Counted from the first letter of the stretch, positions 1 to 11,578 are shown. The stretch is 64,000 nucleotides of DNA from Siderastrea siderea (GCA_964030785.1 OZ034972.1:14889231-14953230); one strand, 5' to 3'. Numbers and translations are program-made. The notes: generated by a model not told the origin, from the sequence alone.

Positions 1-129
1 AATTTATCGGCGAAATAGTGTTTTTCCACAAATTGCCTCTAATTGAATGTTGACAAGTTATTGCCATGACCTGTCAACACATCATTATCACGTGACGTGG
101 CGTCCTTGTTTCGCCACGCAATCTTCGAC

Positions 130-294
130 ATGGCCGACCAGGTCGGCTTTTTCGACGTGTGTTCAGTATGTGTCTCAGAAGGAAGGGAAAGCGATCGAGC
201 TACCCTTTTCTTTCCTAAGAAGGCGGCGAAACGGAAAGTCTCTGTAAAATCGTTTGACATACTTGCCATGGGCCGCTCAGCCTGCCGCGAGTAA
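130..294 (+). CDS. Small hypothetical ORF (54 codons)
   Basis: The ORF starts at an ATG in fair context (cgacATGG) and reads MADQVGFFDVCSVCVSE at its N-terminus, followed by a Lys/Arg-rich middle (PKKAAKRKVSVKS) and a stop at 292-294. No domain is recognised. An overlapping minus-strand ORF covers the same bases, so coding status is uncertain. It could be a 5' exon or chance. Confidence 0.13.
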   Translation: MADQVGFFDVCSVCVSEGRESDRATLFFPKKAAKRKVSVKSFDILAMGRSACRE

Positions 295-403
295 GAAAGG
301 TTCATGTTATAAACAACTCGAGTTTGAAGACAAAATTGAACTGAGCGCAAAAGAACAGGACAAAGAAATGACACTTACTGTAGAGCTTTATTATATGCAT
401 GCT

Positions 404-610
404 TCAATGTAACACATTACAGTGTCTCAAGATGTTTATGTTCCAGGAAATATCTATTCCCACTGGAAATTCTATCGTTCCTTTCACTTCAGAAAGCATG
501 AGATCCGTTGGATTTTCACTGCTTGTGCTTGTTCCGGCTTCTCCTGTCTTACGGCGTCGCGTTTGACACTTCTTTGCAGTCTTTGCCCGACTTTTCGATT
601 GTTTTGCCAT
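404..610 (-). CDS. Small basic hypothetical ORF (68 codons)
   Basis: The ORF begins MAKQSKSRAKTAKKCQTRRR, a strongly basic start, then has a Ser/Thr-rich stretch and a more ordinary C-terminus ending at a TGA at 404-406. About 15 bases past the stop on the same strand there is an AATAAA-like signal (near 389-395). This would fit a tiny gene or a last exon. No family is recognised and chance cannot be excluded. Confidence 0.18.
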   Translation of the reverse strand: MAKQSKSRAKTAKKCQTRRRKTGEAGTSTSSENPTDLMLSEVKGTIEFPVGIDISWNINILRHCNVLH

Positions 611-634
611 CGTTCTGGCATTGCAACTCCGCAA

Positions 635-1849
635 CTCGGCTAAAATACTTCATATTAAAAACTTACCTTCAGTTCGAGCGGCCCACGAGCGCGCGGTAGA
701 AATGTGGCAGTATTAAAATTCCCAAGTTGAAGTTAGTATTTGGCGTCTTGTCTGGTCATTATTTGAGCGTTGTAAGTTGAACTTTTGGCTTATAAATCCC
801 AGGTAATTACTTTCACCCTTGGGTGTTTTAATCTTCTTACACCGGAAGAGCGTCTCTGAAACAGTTTTGTTCTTTTCTCGAAAGTATATTTTAAAGAAAT
901 TGAGCGCACATTTTAAGTTCGTATGCATCGAGTTTTAACCGTTTTAGCTTAAATTTGGCGACAATGAACATTACCACCTATTGTGGTTCATAAATTTTGT
1001 TAGCTTTTTTTTGTTTTGTCTTCTTATTCAAGAGTTATAAATCGATGAAGAAAGAGAAGGGATTTTTTCGAACCTGACAGTTTTAACTGCGTGTAGAAAA
1101 CTAACCAGCCAAGTAATCAAAAGTACGCCGACACTGTTTTTTGAGACAAAGGTGTTAAGAACTTGGCGCGATGTTTCTCTTCCTCCAGATCAGTTCCGAC
1201 TGCACAGGAACTGAATATTGCGAAACATGTACCTTTGCAAAACGATCGTAATATTTTCGAGGCGTTTATGTTTTTTCTTTCAATGAAAACGTTTGCTAAT
1301 CTTCAATTATTCAGCTCTCAGAAAATATTTAGTTTGTCGGGGTCTTTACGTCTCGAAGTAAAAGACCGTAAAACGGTGGGAACGCAAAGTGCAATACTTT
1401 CATAACATGGGGGTGGAAGGACAGACGTGTCCTTGGAATACGCACTAAGGTGAGCTAGAATTTTGGGGAACCCTACATTAGGAGCTTAAAAAATAGCCGG
1501 AAATATAAAATTACGTTTTTAGAGCTTATAAGCATGTTTTAACTTAAGAATCCGCATCGAATGCAACTCTGTTACCTTGTCCCTTTGTTTTAAAAGCTCC
1601 TCAAATCTGACACAACAGAAAATACATTTTACGTATTTCGCTAAAATGTCCTTCGTATGGTGCCCCTGCTCTCTGTGTGAATCTCGGCAGAGCTATAGTT
1701 AACGGATACCATGTACCCACTGATGAGAAATACTGTGTAAACTGGGGGAAGATATTGCTCTTCTGCCGTCATAAACGCAAAGAGAAAGAGTGTTACGAGC
1801 AAAAGCTGTACCGGGCTTTACATAAAGATCTCTACCCGCTTTCACAAAC
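635..1849. other. Stretch without recognised features
   Basis: AT-rich sequence with scattered short ORFs in all frames. I saw no recognisable domain, splice-bounded exon or repeat here. Confidence 0.5.
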
Positions 1850-2785
1850 ATAAATTGGCTCATAAACGGTACGCTTCTTGGATACCAAAAAACAGAAACT
1901 TTATGATCCCGAAATTAACGATAGAAAAAAGGCTGTAAAAACCAACAGAACCTGGTCTTACTTTAGGAACTTTACCGAATCTATTTTACTCAAAAAGAGC
2001 AATTAATTAGAGCAAATATCTAGAATTTCGCCTGGAATTCTCCCCAAACGAAAACTTGTAAGGAATAAAAAATTAACCATTTTATCTTGACCAAAGATAG
2101 CTTATCGCTTTATTCCCACTAGAACTCTTACCTCTTAAAAGATACACCGCTCAGTTTCCAAAAAGTCGGCAAACGGATCGGATCTTGGCTGGTTCAGTTC
2201 CAACTGACTTCCTATGCAGGCTCGTCACGAACGGATACTGTTCAAAGCAAATATCCTCTGTCTTCATAATGTTCTCCTGATATCCATAGATATCTAATCT
2301 TTGATGGTAAATATTTTCATTAAAGAAAATTTCTGCTCGAATTGGCCCATAAACGGTATTGGCTACCAAAAAGTAGAACCTTTATGACCCCGACATTAAC
2401 GTAGGACTCTATTTTGGGAACTTTACCGAATCTATTATTTCCCAAAAAGAGCAATTAATTCATGTGAGCCCGAAATATCTAGAATTTCGGCCGGGACTCT
2501 CCCCAATCGAAAACTTGTAAGGAAAATACAATTAACAATTTCACTGGTTTACAAACATAGCTTACCGCTTTATCCACATTAAGCTCTTAGTTACCACTCA
2601 GTTTCCAAGGAAGTCGACAAACGGATCGGATCTTGGCTGGTTTAGTTCCAACTGACTTTCTATGCAGGCCCTTCACGAACAGATTGTTCAAAGCAAATAT
2701 CCTCTCTCTTTCATGTTCTTCTGATACCCATAGAAATCTAATCTTTGATGGTATATTTTCATTAAAGGTAACTTCTGCTCGAAAA
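1850..2785. repeat. Tandem duplication of a ~0.45-kb segment
   Basis: Two diverged copies lie head to tail, at about 1850-2345 and 2346-2785. Both contain, in the same order, cataaacggta, aactttaccgaatctatt, aatatctagaatttcg, cgaaaacttgtaagga, caaacggatcggatcttgg and aatctaatctttgatggta. The copies differ by many substitutions and small indels. No coding potential is apparent. Confidence 0.85.
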
Positions 2786-3265
2786 ACGTAACACCTCTAA
2801 ATTACCATTCACTGAACGTGCCCAAAGCGTCTTTTCGCTAAACCATTGCATCACGCGCTGCATATTTACGTAGAAACGCGAAGGGTAAACTCGGTCAGAC
2901 CAGGAAAACCGTTTATTTGACACAAAAAGCATTTTCCTTTTGTTATTGGCTAACCATTGTTTTGTTGGTCTAAAGAGGTTTGTCAAAATTCACTCTTCTG
3001 CTTTTGCCCGAGAATATTGAGACCTTTTAGCAGGAAACGTCTATCATGTATTCCGTTTTTGAGGGGGGGTGGGGTGAGTAAATCTGCTGAAGGTTAGAGA
3101 CATGCGTGTTGAGTATGATACTAGTGATCATTGTCGAGCCAGTAAGCCATTAACTTTTAAAATCTCAAAAATGCTGCAAAAAATAATAATTTCGAACCAC
3201 TAAATGCACATGACAATAGCGACACAGTTGTTCAGCTATCACATGACGAGCTTTCAGCCGCCCTA

Positions 3266-3318
3266 TTATGCAAATTAGCTGAGGGCACATTGAATGTGCC
3301 CTCAGCTAATTTGCATAA
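3266..3318. repeat. 53-bp palindrome with 26-bp perfect arms
   Basis: The left arm (3266-3291) and right arm (3293-3318) are exact reverse complements separated by a single G at 3292. The arms run from ttatgcaaattagc to the centre at cacatt/aatgtg. The half-site atgcaaat is an octamer-like (POU-type) motif, so each end carries one, but this may be coincidental. No flanking terminal repeats were seen. Confidence 0.95.
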
Positions 3319-3747
3319 GTAACTTTATGCCATGGTTTGACACCTTGTAGCTTCATGAAGATGGGATGAGATGTTATTTCAATTAGTTGTGTGCTGTAAA
3401 AGATGACAATGCTGAGTGATGTTTATTACAATTCATTGCGGATAAAAATAATTTTGCTTCTCAGTCTCTTTGTTTAGTAGCCTGCGTAGCTGGCGGTATT
3501 TTTCCTCGCGAAGGCAAAAACGAGCGCGAACAATGTCGCATCCTACGCTTACTAATTTAATAGGCTAAGCTGGTAATAATGATTACGACAGAGCCATGAT
3601 GTCCAAAAACATTTATTTTAATTTTTCGGGGTATTATTTGCCTTGCTCCAGCACCAAACACTACAAGCTAAGGCTTAGGCGAGATGACACAATACATCGC
3701 CTATTTAAGCCAGTTATTATCGCTCGATCGCTTTTGATTGCTGCAAC

Positions 3748-4410
3748 GACAGAATAAGCCAAAGCGCGATGTTATACATTCCGCTTCCAGGTATCTGCTA
3801 CCCAGGGAAGACAGAATAAGTTAAAGCGCAATGTTAGACATTCTGCTTCCAGGTATCTGCTACCCAAGGAAGACAGAATAAGCTAAAACGTTAGACAACA
3901 TTCCGCTTCCAGGTATCTGCTACCCAAGGAAGACAGAATAAGCTAAAGCGCAATGTTAGACATTCCGCTTCCAGGTATCTGCTACCCAAGGAAGACAGAA
4001 TAAAGCTAAAGCGCGATGTTAGACATTCCGCTTCCAGGTATCTGCTACCCAAGGAAGACGGGAAAAAAGCTAAAGCGCGATGTTAGACATTCCGCTTCCG
4101 GGTATCTGCTACCCAAGGAAGACAGAATAAGCTATTAAAAGCGCGATGTTAAGCATTCCGCTTCCAGGTATCTGCTACCCAAGGAAGACAGAATAAGCTA
4201 AAGCGCGATGTTAGACATTCCTCTTCCAGGTATATGCTACCCAAGGAAGACAGAATAAGATTAAGCACGATGTTAAACTTAACGCTTCCGGGTATATTCT
4301 ACCCAAGGAAAACTGAATAAGCTAAAGCGCAATGATAGCGATCAAGTTTCCCGGTACAGCATATTATCTAAGGAAACCAGAATAAAGAGCGCGATGTTAA
4401 TATTTCGTCT
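3748..4410. repeat. 62-bp minisatellite, about 10.5 copies
   Basis: Units start with gacagaataag near 3748, 3810, 3872, 3932, 3994, 4057, 4121, 4187, 4249 and 4311, followed by a degraded partial unit. Each contains gcgcgatgttagacattcc and ggtatctgctaccc. Unit length varies from 60 to 66 bp. The central copies are most alike and the last two are the most diverged, as expected of an array kept homogeneous in its middle. Confidence 0.95.
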
Positions 4411-5825
4411 CAAATGAGGTATGTACAAAATCGTAATTATGATTGCTACTTACCGAAGGCCTCTTGTCTCTTTTTGTCTCGATTCCACAGCATCGTAGAT
4501 CGGTCACGTCGTTAAGACGCAACGATTTTCAAAACCTTATATTTCCCGCCAGCATTGTGTCACACGCAAAACACAAAAGCAAATTCATGTTTTGAAGAAA
4601 ACCTGGTATTACCCAAGATGTCGCTACAATAATTAGGTCGAAAACCTTCTATACTTGAAATACAGTAAGTAAAATATCAAAAGCATGATGATATGCATGA
4701 TACGTATGATATGCATGATACTAGTGTAGCTCGAATAAATTATAATCGGAGTTATGAAAGCGCCACGTCCCATGCGTCCTCTAACATACAATTCTTCACA
4801 TAAAAATCAATATTAGTCTAAAAACTGATCGATGTCGCGTTCTTTGCTCGACCTACATACAAATCAACGCAACTTAGTAAAGCAAATTAATATGCACAGC
4901 TTTCTAAAAAAAAAAACCGATGCGAGCAAAATGTTTACACTATGTTGACATCAACTCAGTGATCATTTTTGTCTATTTTGTGGTAGTGACACCGTAGGGC
5001 CAAACAAACCAGAGTTAGCGTTCTTTTCTGTACAAAGTTACAAATCTGCATCACTTCACTCAGTGAGAATGGAGGAAAAGCTACAGCTAGAACAGTGGAA
5101 TGTAAATTTGAGGAAACCGTTGCGTCTTTGTCGCATTGTTTTGAATTCTCCAAGCTACAGTAGCAGACCCTAGAAATTCGAATTTCTGACCGCTAGGACA
5201 TTGATTATACATTTTTTCCAGAACCATACCTGGCGTCCGGGCAACTATAGGCATAGCAAGAAGTAAAAAGTATATGTAAACACACCTTCAGCAAACCAAT
5301 TCGCAAGGTAAAAGAAACTGAAAAATAATAAGTTCATTAAAAAAAATTCCCAGTCTGCACAGTCTGCGTGGTCTGCACACAGTCTGCATGGTCTGCAGTC
5401 TGCGTTTTAACATGACCGTATTCCGGTCATCAAAGGCCGAAGTAAATTATGCAAATTAGCGCATTTTCAAACCGCCAGAACACGACAACTAAAGCTCGCC
5501 ATGAATTCCTTTTTTCACCATTTGTTAGCCATCTCTTGGGCGTTTTTTATATATTTCATCTCCATGTTAACAATTTTTGTTTGCTATCCACACGCTTGAA
5601 TAATATAACATTAGCTCTTCAATTGATTGACCAAATTTTACCTTATTCGGAAGATCACAGCGCCGGGGGTACGTATATACAGGCCACAAAGGGTTCTATT
5701 GAACGGGCAATTATCATTCTTGATCATATGGAAATGGTTAGTTTGGCAGGTAAAAAGCAAGCACGCTAGAGGAAAAAACGTAGAGCCCGTTTTCACACAT
5801 TTCGCCATTTTCTTTATTGTTTTCA
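4411..5825. other. Non-coding stretch with minor simple repeats
   Basis: Near 4684-4735 there are repeated atgatatgcatgata motifs. At about 5353-5406 there are several copies of agtctgca/ggtctgca. Otherwise only short ORFs are seen and none is recognisable. Confidence 0.5.
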
Positions 5826-5893
5826 TATTATAATTAGGTAAATTGTGATCGTCCGGGTGAGTGTAGTCCTGAGAAGGACTGTTTGAGGTGACA

Positions 5894-5940
5894 TTGACTG
5901 ACGTTTCGGCAACCTGAGCGGAAGTCATCATCAGAGTCAA
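5894..5940 (-). ncRNA. Hammerhead-like motif, Penelope copy A
   Basis: On the minus strand CTGATGA (5928-5934) is followed after 20 nt by GAAAC (5903-5907) and GTC. The flanks TTGACT (5935-5940) and AGTCAA (5894-5899) are perfectly complementary and could form helix I. Helix II is poor as drawn, and helix III would be the self-complementary ACGT, which would fit only a dimeric ribozyme. Penelope-like elements are known to carry hammerheads. This is an inference from spacing and pairing. Confidence 0.4.
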
Positions 5941-6145
5941 GTAAACTGTGAATCGTCAGTAGATGTTATAAGACTCTGGTCGTTGTCCTGATTGGTCGAC
6001 GATCTCGTGATGTTATTCATCGTCTGTCAGTTAAGCCGTGATGCTATTGGCTGTGAAGACTGTTAAACGTGATTGGTGCGTTTCGATCCGTCTTTTGTTA
6101 GTCAAATGTCCGTTGGTCTATTGTTAGCCAAATAAGTCGGTTTGT

Positions 6146-6896
6146 CTATTGTTTGTCTGTCTTGTTATTGTCGGCAATCAGTCGTTTGTAAGGTGTAGGT
6201 AGCTGTTGGCAACGGTTTAGTGGTTTTTGTTCTAAGTTAGTAAACTAGCTTTCCAGAGTGATTCGTTGATAGTAGTCCGTACTGTAGGTAACGTATTCAG
6301 CAGAGTCCCAGTCGATTCTGTGGTTTGTTTTTAAATGGTGCTCAGCAATGTGATTGTTGATATCACCATTTCTAGTCGCTCGTTTGTGTTCAGTCAGTCG
6401 GATGTTTCTGCCGGTCTCACCAATATAAGTGGCCTGGCAGCCGCAGCATTTGATTTTATAAACTGCTCCCCGTCTGTCGCTCGGTTCGTCTTTGTTCTTA
6501 ACGTTCGTCAGTAGCTGTCGTAAAGTAGTGATAGGTTTGTGAGCAACGCGGATGTTGTAGGGTTGTTGGATTCGTGCGATACTTTCAGAAGTCCCTTTGA
6601 TGTAAGGTATGGTTGCAGTAGTGACAGGTGTCGCGTTAGTGTTCGTAGCGTTTGGTTCGGAGTTTCTGTAAGTGTTGTGTTTAATAAAGTCCCAGCTGTA
6701 ATTGTTCTTGTTGAAAACGTTGTCTAAGTACTTGATTTCGTCCGTTAAGCTGTCGGGTGAGTCACAAACTAGTTGCGCGCGTCTTGTCAGGGTCCATATA
6801 GTCGTAGACTTGTGAGAAGTTGGGTTGTAAGATGATTGGTCGAGTAGTCTGTCGGTATGTGTCGGTTTTCTGTAAATTGTCGTCCGCAGTTCGTTA
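6146..6896 (-). pseudogene. GIY-YIG endonuclease domain of Penelope-like element (broken)
   Basis: Translation of the minus strand is open from the junction near 6896 to a TAG at 6247-6249, then continues in the same frame to the natural stop at 6146-6148. It contains VYKIKCCGCQATYIGETGRN, the GIY-YIG core with its conserved YIG and following Arg, then INNHIAEHH. The premature TAG falls where both other copies have a Trp codon (ITLESW). No ATG is present because the 5' part is missing. In an active element this domain would nick target DNA for reverse transcription. Confidence 0.8.
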
Positions 6897-7852
6897 TTTT
6901 CCCGTCAGAGGGAACTTTCAGAATCAGCCTCTACAATCAATCAGCCTCTCTACCTGACAGTAACTTGACTAAAGACGAACGGCAAGCACTGAAACGACTG
7001 AAAATCAACGAAAACACTGTAATACTCCCCGCTGATAAAGGACGAGTGACTGTTGTTATGGACAAGACAGACTATTACGACAAAATGGACGCACTTGTTA
7101 ACGACAAACAGACCTTCCAAGTACTTAAACGAGACCCGACGCCAGCACTTCAACGCAAACTTAACAGCAAACTACTTGACCTCAAGGAAACTGACGCTAT
7201 TGACATTCAACGCTACAACAGACTGAGGTGCCGTGTACCACAACCACCGAAACTTTACGGAATACCAAGACTGCACAAACCTAACATACCCATGCATATG
7301 CGACCCATAGTCTCATTCTGTGGGTCCCCGACTTACCAACTGTCCAAATACTTGACTACCGTACTGAAACGTTTGACCGACGAACAACGACACAAACTAC
7401 AGTCGCCTGAGAACTTTATTGACGCAATCAAGACAGTACAAGTACCTGACGACTACAAACTAGTGTCTTTTGATGTGAAATCACTGTTCACCAGTATTCC
7501 ACTTCAACTGGCTCTAGACTGCACTGAGACCGCCATCAACAACTCTACTATTGAACTACCGCTACCTACAGACCACTTAATGGACTTACTGAACCTTTGT
7601 CTTACTTCTACGTATTTTCAGTACAACGGCAAGCACTACAAACAGTTGCACGGAACAGCTATGGGCTCACCAGTTTCCGTTGTTGTTGCAGAAATCGTTA
7701 TGCAAAACATCGAGGAACTAGCCCTCGCAACTTACAAACGAACACTACCACTCTGGCTACGTTACGTTGACGATACCTTTACAGCCGTACACAAAGACGA
7801 AATCGACGATTTTCACGAACACCTCAACGGACAAAACGCCCACATACAGTAG
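6897..7852 (+). pseudogene. Penelope-like reverse transcriptase (5'-truncated, frameshifted)
   Basis: The frame is open from about 6857, but the first 13 or so codons belong to the inverted copy A, so the RT starts within the protein. It shows the Penelope-type N-terminal motif VILPADKGRVTVVMDK, then PKLYGIPRLHKP, motif A VSFDVKSLFTSIPL (catalytic Asp), motif B GTAMGSPVS and motif C LRYVDDTF (the two catalytic Asp). The frame ends at a TAG at 7850-7852, where two extra bases compared with the third copy shift the frame just before FTKEIEENGK. The product would have been a reverse transcriptase related to telomerase. Confidence 0.92.
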
Positions 7853-8222
7853 TTTACTAAGGAGATCGAGGAAAATGGTAAAATACCTTTTCTAGACTGC
7901 TTAGTTACCCGCGACAATAACGAACTACGGACGACAATTTACAGAAAACCGACACATACCGAGACCAATCATCTTACAACCCAACTTCTCACAAAGCTAC
8001 GACTATATCAACAATCACATTGCTGAGCACCATTTAAAAACAAACCACAGAATCGACTGGGACTCTGCTGAATACGTTACCTACAGTACGGACTACTATC
8101 AACGAATCACTCTGGAAAGCTGGTTTACTAACTTAGAACAAAAACCACTGAACCGTTGCCAACAGCTACCTGCACCTTACAAACGACTGATTGCCGACAA
8201 TAACAAGACAGACAAACAATAG
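7853..8222 (+). pseudogene. Penelope-like linker and truncated GIY-YIG endonuclease
   Basis: After the frameshift, the sequence codes in another frame for FTKEIEENGKIPFLDCLVTR and the start of the linker. An internal deletion near 8004 removes the catalytic GIY-YIG core. The remaining C-terminal part, from INNHIAEHH to IADNNKTDKQ, is intact up to a TAG at 8220-8222. With the YIG segment lost it cannot encode an active nuclease. Confidence 0.8.
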
Positions 8223-8427
8223 ACAAACCGACTTATTTGGCTAACAATAGACCAACGGACATTTGACTAACAAAAGACGGATCGAAACGCACCAATCACG
8301 TTTAACAGTCTTCACAGCCAATAACATCACGGCTTAACTGACAGACGACCAATAACATCACGAGATCGTCGACCAATCAGGACAACGACCAGAGACTTAT
8401 AACATCTACTGACGATTCACAGTTTAC

Positions 8428-8474
8428 TTGACTCTGATGATGACTTCCGCTCAGGTTGCCGAAACGTCAGTCAA
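8428..8474 (+). ncRNA. Hammerhead-like motif, Penelope copy B
   Basis: TTGACT (8428-8433), CTGATGA (8434-8440), GAAAC (8461-8465), GTC (8466-8468) and AGTCAA (8469-8474) lie in hammerhead order. The two outer hexamers are exact complements. The spacing is identical in all three copies, with one base difference in the copy at 37.0 kb. The weak helix II makes activity uncertain. Confidence 0.4.
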
Positions 8475-8579
8475 TGTCACCTCAAACAGTCCTTCTCAGG
8501 ACTACACTCACCCGGACGATCACAATTTACCGAATTATGATATGGCTCCTGGGTTCAAACCATTTACAGTTTTACTGTT

Positions 8580-11578
8580 TTCATGTTACAAGCTGCACTT
8601 CATCTTGAAACAAAAAACAATGATATTGGTCAGTACTCCCACTTTTATTTGTTTAAGTTAACACTTTTTAACTGTAGCAAAAACCCGACTTTGTTTTTCA
8701 GTTAAACCAGACTATTTTCAAATAAGGCAAATGTGAGGTACTGAATAAACAAATCGCTTACACGTCAGTACAGGAACATCAAGCCGGCGAGGCAAAAGAC
8801 ATGTCACCTTGCTGCCGACCGTGATGCTTTATAAGATATCGGCTCAGTTCAACGTCTCTGACTCGCTAATTTTCCAATTCAGCAAAACCGTACGTTCATA
8901 AATAGACTGAGGAAAAACGAATTGTGCCCGTAAATGTAAGATGCATTTGCATTGCACTCTTACACGTGGACGTGTGCAGAGCTAATTTAGCTTTCACGTA
9001 GTCCCGATTATAGCGGACCCCGCGCGCTAGCGCGTCAGCGGAGCACCATTGCTAAAGCAAATTTGATAACCTATCAAGCCAAGACATTTTGATAGAGACG
9101 TAATAGTCACGTGACCGTCCGTCCGCCCGCACCACAGGGTCACCAATATGAAGTGGATACACTGGATATAACCCTGTGCTGAATCCTGCGTTTTTGGCTC
9201 GAAATTGCATGGTGACCCGCGTTGTAGCAAAACAAGCAAAGACAACAAAAGTGCCAAACAAATTTGTTAATGGAAAAAAAAGTTCAAAAGAATACTCAGT
9301 TGTCTTTCTGGTGGAAGGCGAAAAGTTCGATTTAGGCGAAAAAAAGTAGGCGATAAAGTTCAGGCGAAAAGTTCAAATTTGCCTTGTCGGTTCTGTTGCG
9401 AACTCGGTCAGCACACCGCTTGAGTTCGCAGCATTTCGCAGCGGTTTCGACGCCAAATATAGCAGAGCTAGTACTTTTTGGTTTTTTCTGTCCACAGCCA
9501 TCGTTTTTGCGGCGGTCCAAACACATTTTGCCAGGAAAAACACCAGCATTTTCATGTTGATAGGCAGCTTGTCACGAAAAATAATCTCCACGCGGAAAAT
9601 AATCTCGTCATATGATTGCCTATTGCCTAACCCTCTTCGGATTTCACGTTCTGTGAGTCGATCTAAAAATAACCTAAGAGGCATTACCTATGGAATAGGA
9701 TTGGTATGGGGGATACTGACTCCCCTACTCATAATCTATTGATAACATATATGTAACTGTACAGGGTAGGAACGACAATGGTTTGCAAGGTTTTGTGTCA
9801 ATGATCCCAAATTCATTTTTAATTTCAAAATCAGAACGTCCTATGCAGAATAGAACATGCTGTCACAAACCATAACGTTATCAGTGTGTTCGCTTCAATT
9901 CAACAGTATCCTTATGAGCAAGCAGTTAAATTGACCTTATCGCAATCTTCACCCGATCACGATATTTTACTGCAATGTCAATTCACTGTCCTTTAGTTGT
10001 TGCTTGAGGAGACGTTATGCGGTTTGTAATAATACACATGTACATTTACATTTGTAATAATACACATGCCCAAGAGATAAATTGTTTGACATTGTTTGAC
10101 CGGGAGAACCATGAATATCATGACTGAGTGACATAAACAGTCCATTAAACACAAATGAAGCACTTCAGGGTTGTCATCTTATTTATTGATATTTAACGTT
10201 TACGCAGGGCCTAATACATATGTATTTTGTACCGCCAATATTTAAATGAAATGCACCTAGAAATAATCTCTTATCCTTTAGCAAAATGCTTCAAAATGCA
10301 TAAACAAGCTCATAAATAGCGATTAGACACTACTTAATAGAGGCAAACAAAGTTTAATTTAAAAGCCATGGTACATAACAAAAGCCAAACCAAAAACTGT
10401 TCTATTGAATCTACGCCCACGGCCCTGCTACAAATTAATTCGGCTGCTGAGTTTACTTCAGGATGCCTTTAGAAACACAAGTAGGTTTTGGACAAGTGCA
10501 TGACCTCAATCTGCAAGTTAAGGGAAAAAAGGCTTCTAACTATTTTAAACATACGGTAAAAAGAGTTTTTTTTAAGTAATAACTGCTTTATGGCGGTCAT
10601 TTTTTCAAGCGGATATCTTCACTAAGAAAGTGGTTGGCTCGGGCATTTCTGTAAGACATTTCAACTTATAGAACCTAGCCGATGCATAGCAAGCATCTCC
10701 CTAAGCTGCAAACTAGCCCAGGCACCATTCCTTAGTCCGCTCTGATAAAGTAGATTGACTTGCCCTTGAATAAGCAAGCAGACATTTGATGGTATCCAAT
10801 TGTCAAGTGTTATTCTGAGGACTCAATCGACTTTTGGAAAAGAGATAACACCATGGATTATCTATATAACCGCTCGTTGATTCTGTCACTTAAAAAGCGG
10901 ATGGCAAGGTAAGTTAAGGAACTGAAAATTGCATTAAAACTGTGTAGCGCGTGTAAATCGAGATATTCTTGAGGTAAATTAAAATTATTGTCTCTGCGCT
11001 TGAAATAGAAAATGGGGGAAAATCCTCAGACGTTTCGAGACTGCTAGTTAAGGAACTAGCTTTTTGCTACGGTAAAGGGCTAATTTGCTGATCTGTAATT
11101 AGCAGCAGCAAAAACAAGGATTGGCTCTATCGAAGTTAAAATTTTATGGATTCACAAAAGACGAACCTCGTGGTCGCTGAAATAAGCGACAGTCTGTTAT
11201 GTTTATGATAGGTAGTGACTGCCCTGTTATGATCCACGTGACTGTGTTAAAATACGTATCTCCAATGTTGATTGAGAATGGCCCTCAATGACCCTTTTTT
11301 GTTGTCATGACCGAGTTTTCGTGCGTTATCGTATGTTGGATACACGGAACTCACTTTCGATTTTCTGAACACAATTATGAATACGTTGATAATGTCGCAA
11401 TTTTTTCTGTGTGGTTTACAACATGTAGCTTCTCTAAGTTAAAAGAAATCATCCTTGTTAGAATTTGCATTTGTTTCTTTAAATTGGTTTAGCCTAGCCT
11501 TAGTTTAGCCCAACCCGGGTCTTGAACAACCGCTCCCTGGTCCCTGCCGAAGCTCTAGCCGTTTTCACGTCAACTTAC
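8580..11578. other. Stretch holding no recognised gene; 3' flank of the vWA gene
   Basis: This is downstream of the last vWA exon found, on the minus strand, so an unrecognised final exon may lie here. At 9310-9375 the motif aggcgaaaagttc recurs. At 10854-10913 a plus-strand ATG in good context (aacaccATGG) opens 20 codons ending in a good donor (AG|GTAAGT), but nothing else supports a plus-strand gene. Confidence 0.4.

Larger units (their letters stand above)
5826..6896 (-). mobile_element. Penelope-like retroelement, copy A (3' part)
   Basis: On the minus strand this fragment carries the C-terminal GIY-YIG endonuclease region followed by the 3' non-coding end (cacccggacgatcacaattta near 5843-5863). 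Its 3' part is nearly identical, inverted, to copy B on the plus strand (about 7900-8545), and to a third copy at 36.0-37.1 kb. The 5' end is cut where it meets copy B near 6896, and reverse transcriptase sequence is absent from this fragment. A head-to-head arrangement of a partial and a longer copy is a known outcome of Penelope-like insertion. Confidence 0.85.
6897..8579 (+). mobile_element. Penelope-like retroelement, copy B (RT plus truncated endonuclease)
   Basis: This plus-strand copy carries most of the reverse transcriptase, a deleted linker and endonuclease, and the full 3' end with the hammerhead-like motif. It shares its 3' boundary (gaattatgatatg, then ctcctgggttcaaacc) with the copy at 36.0-37.1 kb. 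Compared with copy A, several hundred bases are missing at about 8004, where the tail of the linker joins directly to the INNHIAEHH part of the endonuclease. Confidence 0.88.

Noticed and set aside
8428..8661. 77-codon ORF starting MTLMMTSAQVAETS as a protein (also on minus at 5638-5940)
   Set aside because: It covers the 3' non-coding end of Penelope-like copies, including the hammerhead-like motif; the similar peptides only reflect repeat identity.
9027..9261. Overlapping 69- and 76-codon minus ORFs with hydrophobic N-termini as secreted peptides
   Set aside because: Two frames overlap the same bases and neither has other support; the region looks like a dispersed repeat.
10854..10913. Plus-strand first exon with good Kozak context and AG|GTAAGT donor
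   Set aside because: Only 20 codons, no partner exon found, and no domain or signal peptide; likely chance.
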